Assembly: GCA_039191215.1 (NCBI GenBank) | Contig: JBCCXT010000002.1 | Coordinates: 67,651-131,650 of the forward strand | Direction of reading: 5' to 3' | From: HKCCE3408 sp039191215 | GTDB taxonomy: Bacteria > Pseudomonadota > Alphaproteobacteria > Rhodobacterales > Rhodobacteraceae | DNA: 64,000 bases | Shown here: one piece after another, positions 35,113-43,937 of the stretch | Position numbering within the stretch: position 1 is the first letter of the stretch | Layout of the letters: every line of letters begins with the position of its first letter | Position numbers and translations under genes: made by a program | The notes under the pieces: model-generated | Told to the model about the DNA's origin: nothing | Database searches by the model: none | The model's input: only the letters and a program-made list of their open reading frames with translations

Positions 35113-35215
35113 AGCGCAAAGCTAGAGGTTCCAAAATGGAAAGGAAAGCGCCGTTCAGTGTACGGTCAGCCGCTGTGCCTTTTGCATGACGTCCAAAAGC
35201 CGCCGACGGCGCGCT

Positions 35216-36091
35216 TTACGGCAGGCTCACCGACCGCCAAGTGCCCATTCGGGCGCGAAACCAGGTCCTCTGGCGCTTGGCATATTGCCGGGTTGCCAGG
35301 ATGGCTGCCGCGCGGGCTGTATCCAAGGTCATTTCACCGCGCAGATGGGCGATAAGTTCGGGCGCGCCGATGGCCTTTGCAGCCCCGCCGGCGCTGTCCC
35401 ACCGGGCCAGATTGGCGTGCGCTTCCTCTAAGGCGCCGCCCGCAAGCATCTGGTCGAACCGCGTCTCGATGCGTGCTGCAAGCCAGGTTCGGTCGGCATC
35501 AAGCACCAGCGCTGTGCACCCCGACAGCGGCAAAAGCGGCGGCCCGGTTTCATCCTGCCAGGCGCTGAGCGGGCGACCGCTGGCGCGCCAGACCTCCCAG
35601 CCGCGCTGAACGCGGGCGCGGTTATTCATGTCGATGTGCCGTGCCAATTGCGGATCGATCCGGGGCAGGGCTGCTTGCAGATCGGGCCAGGCCATCGCAT
35701 CCGCCTCGGCCCGGATGGCGGCGGGCACATCGGGGATCTCGGCCAGCCCCTCGGTCAGGGCGCGGAAGTAAAGCCCTGTGCCGCCAACGATAATTGGCCG
35801 CACACCTGCATTTAGGACGGGTGCCAAATCGCGCAGCCACTGGCCCACGGAATACGTTGCACCCCAAGCGACATGGCCATAAAGCGCGTGCCGGGCGCGG
35901 GCCTGATCGGCCTGTGAGGGGCGCGCGGTCAGCACATGCCAGCCGTCATAAACCTGAAGCGCATCGGCATTCACGATCATACCGCCAGAGCTTTCAGCGA
36001 TGGCCAGGGCCAGGCCTGATTTCCCGGCCGCCGTTGGCCCGGCGATCAGGACCGGGCGGTCGCGGTCGATGGCGGCAAGATTAAGCTCCAT
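35216..36091 (-). CDS. miaA: tRNA dimethylallyltransferase
   Basis: Adds a dimethylallyl group to A37 of tRNAs reading UNN codons. The 291-residue product has the P-loop AGPTAAGKSGLA, NADALQVYDG (substrate loop), IIVGGTGLYFRALTEGLAEIP and the RQYAKRQRTWFR motif near the end. The ATG at 36091 is used; the frame continues to 36136 into the pyrH leader. It is divergent from pyrH with 79 bases between them. Confidence 0.94.
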   Translation of the reverse strand: MELNLAAIDRDRPVLIAGPTAAGKSGLALAIAESSGGMIVNADALQVYDGWHVLTARPSQADQARARHALYGHVAWGATYSVGQWLRDLAPVLNAGVRPIIVGGTGLYFRALTEGLAEIPDVPAAIRAEADAMAWPDLQAALPRIDPQLARHIDMNNRARVQRGWEVWRASGRPLSAWQDETGPPLLPLSGCTALVLDADRTWLAARIETRFDQMLAGGALEEAHANLARWDSAGGAAKAIGAPELIAHLRGEMTLDTARAAAILATRQYAKRQRTWFRARMGTWRSVSLP

Positions 36092-36170
36092 CTTTGGCCT
36101 TGTGCCTGTGTTGAACCGTTGGCGCAATTGCGCCATACCTCGCGCAGTTGCCAGACCGAAGGGGGGTTTG

Positions 36171-36902
36171 ATGCCAGACGATACCGCGCCGATGCGCCCG
36201 CTTTACGACCGCGTCATGCTGAAGATCTCGGGCGAGGCGCTGATGGGGAGCCAGGGGTTTGGTCTGCATCCGCCTACCGTTGAGCGCATCGCCCAGGAGG
36301 TCAAATCGGTTCACGATCTGGGTGTCGAGATCTGTATGGTGATCGGTGGCGGCAACATCTTTCGCGGCCTGCAGGGCTCTGCCCAGGGGATGGAGCGGAC
36401 GACGGCCGACTATATGGGCATGCTGGCGACCGTGATGAACGCGCTTGCGATGCAATCGGGCCTGGAGGCGGTTGGCGTTCATACCCGCGTGATCTCCGCG
36501 ATCACTATGAATGAGGTGGCCGAGCCTTACATCCGCCGTCGCGCCGTGCGCCATTTGGAGAAAAAACGCGTCTGCATCTTTGCTGCGGGCACCGGCAACC
36601 CGTATTTCACCACCGATACCGCCGCCACGCTGCGCGCCAATGAGATGAAGTGCGAGGCGATCTTTAAGGGCACCAAGGTTGACGGCGTCTATGACAAGGA
36701 TCCGGTCAAACATCCCGATGCCAAGCGCTATGAGCAGATTAGTTATGACGATGTGCTGAGCCAGCATCTGGGCGTGATGGACGCCTCCGCGATTGCGCTG
36801 GCGCGCGAAAACGACGTGCCGATCATTGTCTTTTCGCTCGATGAGCCGGGCGGCTTTCGTGGCATTCTGGCGGGCAAAGGCGTCTATACGCGCGTCGGCT
36901 AA
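36171..36902 (+). CDS. pyrH: UMP kinase
   Basis: Hexameric UMP kinase of the amino-acid kinase fold, 243 residues: LKISGEALMG at the start, VIGGGNIFRG, the MGMLATVMNALAM helix, TGNPYFTTDTAATLRA and KGTKVDGVYDKDP. The ATG at 36171 has AAGGGGGG four bases upstream; the frame is open from 36000 on the other side of the divergent promoter. Downstream, frr is displaced by an extra gene at 36977-37510. Confidence 0.96.
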   Translation: MPDDTAPMRPLYDRVMLKISGEALMGSQGFGLHPPTVERIAQEVKSVHDLGVEICMVIGGGNIFRGLQGSAQGMERTTADYMGMLATVMNALAMQSGLEAVGVHTRVISAITMNEVAEPYIRRRAVRHLEKKRVCIFAAGTGNPYFTTDTAATLRANEMKCEAIFKGTKVDGVYDKDPVKHPDAKRYEQISYDDVLSQHLGVMDASAIALARENDVPIIVFSLDEPGGFRGILAGKGVYTRVG

Positions 36903-36976
36903 ACTTTTTTCAAAAAAGTCTGAACCTCTCCTCCGGCTGCTCCGACAGACGGATAACAGCCAATGAGGAGAACGTT

Positions 36977-37510
36977 ATGACCACAGCATCTTTTAACTTC
37001 AAAGCTCAGACCGGTGGCCGCTCCGAGCCTGTTCCGACCGAAGAGATTACGTTGAATTACGAGGCCATCACCTGGGATTACTCCAAGGAAAACAATGCTG
37101 AAGAGACAAAGGTTCTAACCAATGTCGGACCCGATACGGGCATCCACGGCGAGCCCGATGAAGAAGACCCGCTGCAGACCCGGCCCAATCCTGCCGAGGA
37201 TCTGGACGCGATGGGCCTCAATGTCGAAGACCCGACGGACGACAACCCGACCGCCGCTGATCACAATCATAAGAAGTGGATCGACATCCAGTCTTTCAGC
37301 ACCGACATCCATCGTCCCGCAGGCGACAGTTTCGAATTCACCTCTTTTGAGGCGAAAGAAGCCGACCCGGATGTGTTTGAGATCGCCATCATCGCCCAGT
37401 CCGACGGCGCGGCCCCGGATCGCGCCGGTGAAGTGTCCGAGACACCCCAGCCCGACGACGAAGACGGCCCGCCGTTTTTCGACACAAACGGCGACGCCTT
37501 CATCTTCTGA
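36977..37510 (+). CDS. Orphan acidic Hcp-like protein with permuted segments
   Basis: 177 residues, very acidic, with no signal peptide. The start ATG has AGGAG at six bases. Residues 21-38 (PTEEITLNYEAITWDYSK) look like the C-terminal strand of T6SS tube protein Hcp (TENVTLNFAQVQVDYQ in Hcp1). Residues about 98-140 (HKKWIDIQSFSTDIHRP, EFTSFEAKEADPDVFEIAI) look like the N-terminal Hcp segment. The two are in reversed order, joined by an Asp/Glu/Pro-rich linker. No type VI secretion genes are in the window. It sits between pyrH and frr. The Hcp relation is by eye and should be treated as tentative. Confidence 0.6.
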   Translation: MTTASFNFKAQTGGRSEPVPTEEITLNYEAITWDYSKENNAEETKVLTNVGPDTGIHGEPDEEDPLQTRPNPAEDLDAMGLNVEDPTDDNPTAADHNHKKWIDIQSFSTDIHRPAGDSFEFTSFEAKEADPDVFEIAIIAQSDGAAPDRAGEVSETPQPDDEDGPPFFDTNGDAFIF

Positions 37511-37700
37511 TCCGTAGCCGGCACGTATGCCCCGGGCGGCGTCCGACCCACGGATGCCGTCTCAATTATTGTGCCACCTGACCCGGTGCTTTGGCCTCCA
37601 GGCCCATTCATGCCTATGGCGCGCAGATCCTTTGCCGCGCTATACATCTGCCGCAAGCTGTGCCAGAACCACAAAAAATTTCCGAGCGGAGAACAGCGCC

Positions 37701-38255
37701 ATGTCTGACGAATTTGAGCTGGACACCGATGATCTTGAACGTCGGATGGACGGCGCAATCGGCAGTTTGCGCACGGAATTTGCCTCTCTGCGGACCGGCC
37801 GTGCCTCGGCCCAGATGCTCGAACCGGTCATGGTTGATGCCTATGGCGCGGCGACGCCGGTCAATCAGGTCGGCACGGTCAATGTACCGGAGCCGCGCAT
37901 GGTCACGGTGAATGTCTGGGACAAAAACCTGGTCGGCAAGGTCGAGAAAGCCATCCGCGAAAGCGGCCTTGGCATCAATCCGCAACTCAACGGCACAATC
38001 ATCATGCTGCCGATCCCTGAATTGAACGAAGAGCGTCGGCGCGAATTGACAAAAGTTGCCGCGCAATATGCCGAAAACGCCCGCATCGCGGTCAGAAACG
38101 TGCGCCGCGACGGGATGGACCAAGTTAAGAAGGCGGAAATCTCCGAAGATGATAAGAAGTTCTGGGAAAGCGCGGTTCAGGAGTTGACCGACGGCCATAT
38201 CGCCAAAATCGACACCGCTTTGCAGACCAAGCAAGATGAAATTATGCAGGTCTGA
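37701..38255 (+). CDS. frr: Ribosome recycling factor
   Basis: Releases ribosomes from mRNA after termination together with EF-G. The 184-residue protein has the expected length and motifs: LRTGRASAQMLEPVMVDAYG, TPVNQVGTVNVPEPRMV, KAIRESGLGINPQLNG and a C-terminal helix KIDTALQTKQDEIMQV. The ATG at 37701 is preceded by GAGCGGAGAACAGCGCC; an upstream extension from 37527 has no support. Confidence 0.96.
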   Translation: MSDEFELDTDDLERRMDGAIGSLRTEFASLRTGRASAQMLEPVMVDAYGAATPVNQVGTVNVPEPRMVTVNVWDKNLVGKVEKAIRESGLGINPQLNGTIIMLPIPELNEERRRELTKVAAQYAENARIAVRNVRRDGMDQVKKAEISEDDKKFWESAVQELTDGHIAKIDTALQTKQDEIMQV

Positions 38256-38292
38256 GGGATCGGGTCTGCGCGCAGTGAGTTAAGGAGGCCAG

Positions 38293-39012
38293 ATGGCCGA
38301 ACGTGATCGTTTAAGACCGGCACATGTCGCAATCATAATGGACGGAAACGGCCGCTGGGCGCAGATGCGTTCGCGGCCGCGCCTTGTCGGCCATCACGCC
38401 GGTGCGCGCCGGGTCAAAGAGATTGTCCGGGCCTGCCCCGACCTGGGTGTAAGATACCTTACCATCTTTGCCTTCTCGACCGAGAACTGGAAGCGCACGC
38501 AATCCGAAGTGGCCGGTCTCATGACGCTTTTCAAGCGCTATATCCGGCGTGAGAGCCAGGCGCTTTTCGACGAAGGTGTCCGGGTTCGCTTTATCGGTGA
38601 CCGCGTCCGGTTGGAGCCGCAACTTGTTGATCTGATGGACAGTTTAGAGCTGCTCACGGCCGAAAACGACAAAGTGCATCTGACGATTGCGCTTAATTAC
38701 GGCGGGCGTGATGAAGTGGCGCGCGCAACCAAGCGCCTGGCGCAGGATGTCGCGGCTGGTCGCCTGAACCCGACCGATATCAATGACGAGACCTTGCCGC
38801 GTTATCTAGATACCTGCTTTTTGCCCGATCCCGATCTGGTGATCCGCACCAGTGGCGAGGCGCGCATCTCTAACTTTTTGCTGTGGCAATCGGCTTATGC
38901 CGAATATGAATTTGTCGAGACCTTCTGGCCCGATTTCGATCGCGAAGAATTCGCGCGGGTCCTGTCGCGGTTTTGCCGCCGCGAACGCCGCTTCGGCGCT
39001 GTCACGGCCTGA
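38293..39012 (+). CDS. uppS: Isoprenyl (undecaprenyl) diphosphate synthase
   Basis: Makes the C55 lipid carrier for peptidoglycan and other envelope polymers. The 239-residue protein contains the catalytic HVAIIMDGNGRWA block near the start, TIFAFSTENWKR, LTIALNYGGRDE and the C-terminal DLVIRTSGEARISNFLLWQ. An excellent AAGGAGG precedes the ATG. It is followed closely by cdsA. Confidence 0.96.
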   Translation: MAERDRLRPAHVAIIMDGNGRWAQMRSRPRLVGHHAGARRVKEIVRACPDLGVRYLTIFAFSTENWKRTQSEVAGLMTLFKRYIRRESQALFDEGVRVRFIGDRVRLEPQLVDLMDSLELLTAENDKVHLTIALNYGGRDEVARATKRLAQDVAAGRLNPTDINDETLPRYLDTCFLPDPDLVIRTSGEARISNFLLWQSAYAEYEFVETFWPDFDREEFARVLSRFCRRERRFGAVTA

Positions 39013-39017
39013 CGCGC

Positions 39018-39821
39018 GTGCCTCGGCCCGGCGCCGATTTCACCGATCTGGTGACCCGGACAGCAACCGGGGTGGCGCTTGCAATTGTGGGCCTATTTGC
39101 GGTTTGGCATGGCGGGCTCGTCTTTTTGGCGCTGGTCTCGGTCACTATGGCGGCACTCACCTGGGAGGCCTTGCGTTTGGCCGGTGTCACACAAGCCGTG
39201 ATCCGCATCGCTGTTGCATCGGGGCTAGTGTTTGCCGCGGTGTTTCTGGTCGACACTGCGGCAACGACTGCACTTCTCGCCCTGCCAAGTGTGTTGGTCT
39301 TGCTCTTTGGTGGCTTGGGTGCCGGGGCAGGGCGGAGCGGCCTGGCGGCCGCAACGGTTCTGGTGATCATGCTGGCAGGCTATGTGGCGGTGGCGTTGCG
39401 CGATGGCGGCGGGGTGATCTGGATTTTATGGGTCATTCTTGTGGTCGTGATCACCGATATCTGCGGCTATTTCGCCGGGCGCGCCATTGGCGGTCGGAAA
39501 TTTTGGCCGTCGATTAGCCCCAAAAAGACCTGGTCAGGCGTGTTGGCGGGCTGGCTTGGCGCGGGCGCTGTTGGCGCGGCATTCATGCCCAGCACCGATA
39601 CGGGCGAAGGGCTGATCGCGGTGTCGATTTTTCTGAGCTTTGCCAGCCAAATGGGCGATATCGCCGAGAGCGCGCTGAAACGCCAGGCCGGCGTCAAAGA
39701 CAGCTCCAATCTGTTGCCCGGCCATGGCGGCGTTCTCGACCGTCTCGACGGGGTGATCGGGGCATTGCTGGTTTTGGGTTTTGTCGCTCTTTTGACGGAT
39801 TTCCCAGAAGCGCCCATATGA
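39018..39821 (+). CDS. cdsA: Phosphatidate cytidylyltransferase
   Basis: Makes CDP-diacylglycerol at the inner membrane. About 267 residues with seven to eight hydrophobic helices and the family signature near the C-terminus: SALKRQAGVKDSSNLLPGHG followed by GVLDRLDG. The start is taken as the GTG at 39018, five bases after the uppS stop; an upstream in-frame start at 38973 would lie inside uppS. It is followed directly by rseP, whereas dxr usually intervenes. Confidence 0.93.
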   Translation: MPRPGADFTDLVTRTATGVALAIVGLFAVWHGGLVFLALVSVTMAALTWEALRLAGVTQAVIRIAVASGLVFAAVFLVDTAATTALLALPSVLVLLFGGLGAGAGRSGLAAATVLVIMLAGYVAVALRDGGGVIWILWVILVVVITDICGYFAGRAIGGRKFWPSISPKKTWSGVLAGWLGAGAVGAAFMPSTDTGEGLIAVSIFLSFASQMGDIAESALKRQAGVKDSSNLLPGHGGVLDRLDGVIGALLVLGFVALLTDFPEAPI

Positions 39822-39885
39822 TGCCGTACTTGTCCTTTTAACCGGTCGGTGCCATTTCCTCCCCATCTGGGCAAACGGAGCATCC

Positions 39886-41211
39886 ATGGACTTCCTTCCC
39901 AATTTTGGCGATCTGCCGCTGACCATTGTTGCCTTCATCGTGGCGCTTTCGATCATCGTGGCCGTTCACGAATACGGCCATTACATCGTCGGCCGCTGGA
40001 CCGGCATCAAAGCGGATGTGTTTTCATTAGGCTTCGGGCCGGTGCTGTTTAGTCGGTTTGATCGGCATGGCACGAAATGGCAGGTCGCCGCGCTGCCATT
40101 TGGCGGTTATGTGAAATTCAAGGGCGACAGCGATGCGGCCTCTGGCCAGGATGCGCAGGCCATCGCGTCGATGGGCGACACGGAACGGCGCACAACGATG
40201 CATGGCGCGCCGCTTTGGGCCCGCTCGCTTACCGTGGCTGCGGGGCCATTTTTTAACTTTGCCCTGTCGATTGCCATATTTGCCGGCGTGATCCTCTTTT
40301 CCGGCCAAGCCGATGACGAGCCGCGCATTGGTGCGGTGCGCGATTTACCGGCCGATATGGCGCTTTTGCAGGAGGGCGATCTAATCCTGGCCGTTGAAGG
40401 CACCGAAGTCGACAGCCTGGGCGATGTGCTGGCCGCGGCGGTGGAGCTCGGCGCGAACGAAACCGTCGGCTACACGATCGAGCGTGCCGGGTCGGTCCTC
40501 GACGTTGAGGCCAGCCTGCCGATGGTGCCAATCATCGACAGTGTGACCCCGCGATCGGCCGCGATTGAGGCGGGCCTGGAGGTCGGCGATGTGATCCAAG
40601 CCGTCGATGGCGTACCGATTTATGCCTTTGGCGAGATCCGCGCCTTGGTCGAGGCTTCGGGTGGCGAAGAGGTCGCATTGAGCGTCTGGCGCGACGGCGA
40701 AGTGCTGGAATTTGCCCTAACCCCCCGAATGACCGATCTGCCCTCGGCCGATGGCGGTTTTGAAAGCAGGCTTCTGATCGGCATAACCGGTGGTTTGTTT
40801 TATGAGCCGCCGCGCCAGCAGGTCGGCGCGGCTGAAGCGGCGCAATACGGGGTTGAGCGCACCTGGTTTGTCATCACGTCGTCCTTGTCGGGCCTCTACC
40901 ACATCATCGTCGGCGATATCGGCACCTGCAATCTGCAAGGCCCGATTGGCATTGCCGAGACGTCCGGTGCCGCTGCCAGCCAAGGGATCGACAATTTCGT
41001 CTGGTTCGTCGCGATCCTGTCGGCGGCCGTGGGGCTCTTGAACCTCTTTCCGATCCCGGTCCTGGATGGCGGGCATTTGGTGTTTTTCGCCTATGAGGCC
41101 GCGGTTGGCCGGCCGCCATCTGATCGTGCGCTTCGGGTCTTTATGTCGGTGGGTCTGACGCTGTTGTTGTCGTTGATGCTGTTTGCCACGTTCAACGATT
41201 TTGTGTGCTGA
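39886..41211 (+). CDS. rseP: RIP metalloprotease RseP (site-2 protease)
   Basis: Membrane-embedded zinc protease that cleaves anti-sigma factors and signal-peptide remnants. 441 residues with the HExxH zinc site VHEYGHYIVGR (His28, Glu29, His32) in the first helix, a PDZ tandem (about 130-290: GDLILAVEGTEVDSLGDV and SAAIEAGLEVGDVIQAVDG) and the second metal motif NLFPIPVLDGGH in the C-terminal membrane part. It is placed next to bamA as is common in alphaproteobacteria. Confidence 0.96.
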   Translation: MDFLPNFGDLPLTIVAFIVALSIIVAVHEYGHYIVGRWTGIKADVFSLGFGPVLFSRFDRHGTKWQVAALPFGGYVKFKGDSDAASGQDAQAIASMGDTERRTTMHGAPLWARSLTVAAGPFFNFALSIAIFAGVILFSGQADDEPRIGAVRDLPADMALLQEGDLILAVEGTEVDSLGDVLAAAVELGANETVGYTIERAGSVLDVEASLPMVPIIDSVTPRSAAIEAGLEVGDVIQAVDGVPIYAFGEIRALVEASGGEEVALSVWRDGEVLEFALTPRMTDLPSADGGFESRLLIGITGGLFYEPPRQQVGAAEAAQYGVERTWFVITSSLSGLYHIIVGDIGTCNLQGPIGIAETSGAAASQGIDNFVWFVAILSAAVGLLNLFPIPVLDGGHLVFFAYEAAVGRPPSDRALRVFMSVGLTLLLSLMLFATFNDFVC

Positions 41212-41302
41212 GATCGCGCGCAATTTAGACGCCTCATTGGCGCCATAATCTCGGGCCAGAACGAAAGGCGTCACAGCCGCCCATTGGCCCGAGGATTGCG
41301 AG

Positions 41303-41440
41303 ATGAAGTCGATTGCACGAAACACACGCGGTTTGGGCGACCTGATCAGTGTCAATATCGACCGTCTTTTGGTGCCGCTGATTGTTGTCGCGGCCCTGAC
41401 ATTGGCCGGTTGGGTGCTGTCTTACGCCACAGTTTCGTAA
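41303..41440 (+). CDS. Small membrane protein between rseP and bamA (45 residues)
   Basis: A 45-residue frame starts MKSIARNTRGLGDLISVNI and contains one hydrophobic helix (RLLVPLIVVAALTLAGWVL) ending YATVS. The ATG has GAGG eight bases upstream. The frame is closed by a strong intrinsic terminator 22 bases after the stop, which supports real expression. No family is recognised. A single-pass inner-membrane peptide in the envelope-stress locus is plausible, but its function is unknown. Confidence 0.5.
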   Translation: MKSIARNTRGLGDLISVNIDRLLVPLIVVAALTLAGWVLSYATVS

Positions 41441-41462
41441 GCCCGCTGTCCCCGCGAAAATC

Positions 41463-41488
41463 ACGGGCCCGCGTCGGCCCGTTTTTTT
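41463..41488 (+). terminator. Strong rho-independent terminator before bamA
   Basis: Stem ACGGGCC/GGCCCGT with loop cgcgtc is followed by TTTTTTT. It separates the pyrH-rseP part from the bamA-lpxB part of the envelope block, so bamA needs its own promoter in the following roughly 120 bases. Confidence 0.88.
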
Positions 41489-41613
41489 GTGACGCTGCCT
41501 GCTGATACCGATAATCAACACTCGGATTTTTAACACAAACGGCGTTTTGACATTCGCTCCGCCGCGATCTAGGGATGGTCAAAACAAATGAACCACCCGG
41601 GGGGGCGGATTCG

Positions 41614-43920
41614 ATGATGCGGTATTGTATGCGGCAATGGGCTGGGGCCCGGATCGCCGCTTTCATTGTCATCTGTTGGGCGGCGTTTGCAGGCAACGCC
41701 GATGCGCAGACATTTCGGTTCACCAATTTTGAGGTGACCGGCAATTTGCGCGTCGATGACGCCAGTGTCCTGACCTATGCCGGGATCGCACCGGGAGAGA
41801 CGGTAAGCGCGGCGGCGTTGAACGATGCCCGCCAGCGCATCCAAGGCTCCGGCTTGTTTGAAACCGTCGATGTTGTGCCACAAGGATCGACGCTGCAGAT
41901 CAACGTGGTGGAATTTCCGACGATCAACGAGATCGTCATTGAGGGCAATCGGCGCCTTGATGACGATGATCTGACGCCGCTTTTGACATCACAGCCGCGG
42001 CGGGTCTTCAGCCCGTCTGTTGCCGAAGCGGATGCTGCTGCGATCACGGATGCCTACCGGCAGGCCGGTCGTCTGGCCGCCACCGTGCGCCCGGTCATCA
42101 TCCGGCGCGACGATAACCGCGTCGATCTGGTCTTTGAAGTCACCGAAGGCCGCGTGGTGGAGACCGAGCGCATCGCCTTTAACGGCAACCGCGCCTATTC
42201 CGACCGGCGTCTGCGACGGGTGCTGGAATCCACCCAAGCCGGTCTCTTCCGCCTGGTGGTCAACCGCGACACCTTCATCGAAGACCGGATCGCGTTCGAC
42301 AGCCAACTGTTGACCGATTTCTACCAAGACCGGGGCTATATCGATTTCAGCGTTCTGTCGGTCACGTCCGAGCTTGCCCGCGAACGCAACGCGTTTTTTG
42401 TCACCTTCAACATCCGTGAGGGGCAGAGCTATTCCTTCGGCGAATTGACCGTGACCTCTGACCTGGCCGAGATCGATACGGTGGCCTATGCCGACACAAT
42501 CCGGGTGCGACGCGGCACGACTTATTCGCCGCGCCTGGTTGATGCGACGATCACCCGGATGGAACGGCTGGCGAGCGAACAGGGCCTGCGCTTCATCCGC
42601 GTCGAGCCGCGGGTGACGCGCAATGACGCGACGCTGACGCTGGATCTGGAATTTGTCATCAGCCGCGGCGAGCGTGTTTTTGTCGAACGCATCGATATCG
42701 AGGGCAATGCCACAACGCTGGACCGCGTGATCCGGCGCCAATTCGACACGGTTGAGGGTGATCCGTTTGATCCCCGTGAGATCCGTGCGGCAGCTGAACG
42801 GATTCGGGCGTTGGAGTATTTCGCCAATGTTGAGGTGCAGGGCCGCGAAGGCTCAGCCCCGAACCAGGTGGTGATCGATGTCGATGTCGAGGAACAGCCG
42901 ACCGGGTCGCTGGGCTTCTCGATCGGCTATTCGACCGATACCGATGCCAGCCTGGCGGTCGATTTTTCGGAGCGGAACTTTTTGGGCCGCGGGCAGACCG
43001 TGCTTTTGTCGTTCAACACCGCGCAGGACAGCCAATCGCTGCGGTTCAGCTTCATTGAGCCCGCCTTCCTGCGCCGCGATCTGGCCTTAAACACGTCGCT
43101 GTTTTATTCCGAGACCAACAACAACAACAGCTTCTTTGACACCGTCAATATTGGCGGTGAGGTCGGCTTGGGCTTCCCGATCAGTGAAGATGGCCGCGCG
43201 CGGGTCTATTATACTGTCTCTGAAGACACCATTGATGATGTGCGCACAACAAGTTCGGAGATCTTGCAGCGTGAAGAGGGCACGTCGATCACGTCTGCCA
43301 TCGGCTACCAGTTGAGCTATGATACCCGGACATCCGGCCTCGACCCGACTTCGGGCGTGTTGTTGGAGTTCGGTCAGGAATTTGCCGGTCTGGGCGGCGA
43401 CAATCAGTATATCCGGACGACCGCCTTGGCCCAGGGTGTCACCACCGTGGCACGCGAGGAGGTCACGCTGCGCGCAACGATCGAAGGCGGGGCGCTGAAC
43501 TTCCTTGACGGCAACAGCCGCATCACCGACCGATTTGTGTTGTCGGGTCGGCAATTGCGGGGATTTGAGCCGTTTGGCATTGGCCCGCGCGACCTGGCCT
43601 CCGACAATGAGGACGGGTTGGGCGGCAATTACTTTGCCGTGGCACGCTTTGAGGCGGCCTTCCCGCTTGGGCTACCCGATGAATATGGCATCACGGGCGG
43701 CGTGTTCTTCGATGTCGGCACCGTCTGGGGGCTTGACGACACGATCGGCACCGGCGCCACGCCGGTGGATGACGATGCGATCCTGCGCTCGACCATCGGC
43801 TTTTCGATCTTTTGGGACACAGTCCTTGGCCCGTTGCGGTTTAACTTCTCCCAGCCGCTTGATGAGCAGGATTACGACGAGACGCGCAATTTCGACCTAA
43901 CGGTCGAGGCGCGGTTCTAA
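41614..43920 (+). CDS. bamA: Outer-membrane protein assembly factor BamA
   Basis: Inserts beta-barrel proteins into the outer membrane. 768 residues: signal peptide (hydrophobic core AAFIVICWAAFAG, ending ADAQT), five POTRA domains (about residues 30-405; for example FEVTGNLRVDDASVLTYAG and ERIDIEGNATTLDRVIRRQF) and a 16-stranded barrel with the VLSGRQLRGFEPFGIGPRD lid loop and a terminal aromatic strand ending VEARF. The ATG at 41614 follows GGGGGG at eight bases; the frame is open from 41575. Confidence 0.96.
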   Translation: MMRYCMRQWAGARIAAFIVICWAAFAGNADAQTFRFTNFEVTGNLRVDDASVLTYAGIAPGETVSAAALNDARQRIQGSGLFETVDVVPQGSTLQINVVEFPTINEIVIEGNRRLDDDDLTPLLTSQPRRVFSPSVAEADAAAITDAYRQAGRLAATVRPVIIRRDDNRVDLVFEVTEGRVVETERIAFNGNRAYSDRRLRRVLESTQAGLFRLVVNRDTFIEDRIAFDSQLLTDFYQDRGYIDFSVLSVTSELARERNAFFVTFNIREGQSYSFGELTVTSDLAEIDTVAYADTIRVRRGTTYSPRLVDATITRMERLASEQGLRFIRVEPRVTRNDATLTLDLEFVISRGERVFVERIDIEGNATTLDRVIRRQFDTVEGDPFDPREIRAAAERIRALEYFANVEVQGREGSAPNQVVIDVDVEEQPTGSLGFSIGYSTDTDASLAVDFSERNFLGRGQTVLLSFNTAQDSQSLRFSFIEPAFLRRDLALNTSLFYSETNNNNSFFDTVNIGGEVGLGFPISEDGRARVYYTVSEDTIDDVRTTSSEILQREEGTSITSAIGYQLSYDTRTSGLDPTSGVLLEFGQEFAGLGGDNQYIRTTALAQGVTTVAREEVTLRATIEGGALNFLDGNSRITDRFVLSGRQLRGFEPFGIGPRDLASDNEDGLGGNYFAVARFEAAFPLGLPDEYGITGGVFFDVGTVWGLDDTIGTGATPVDDDAILRSTIGFSIFWDTVLGPLRFNFSQPLDEQDYDETRNFDLTVEARF

Positions 43921-43937
43921 GCATCGCGGGGCCGGGC

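Noticed and set aside
36902..36918. ACTTTTTT/AAAAAAGT inverted repeat after pyrH as a terminator
   Set aside because: The stem is AT-only with a one-base loop; it lacks the GC stem of an intrinsic terminator.
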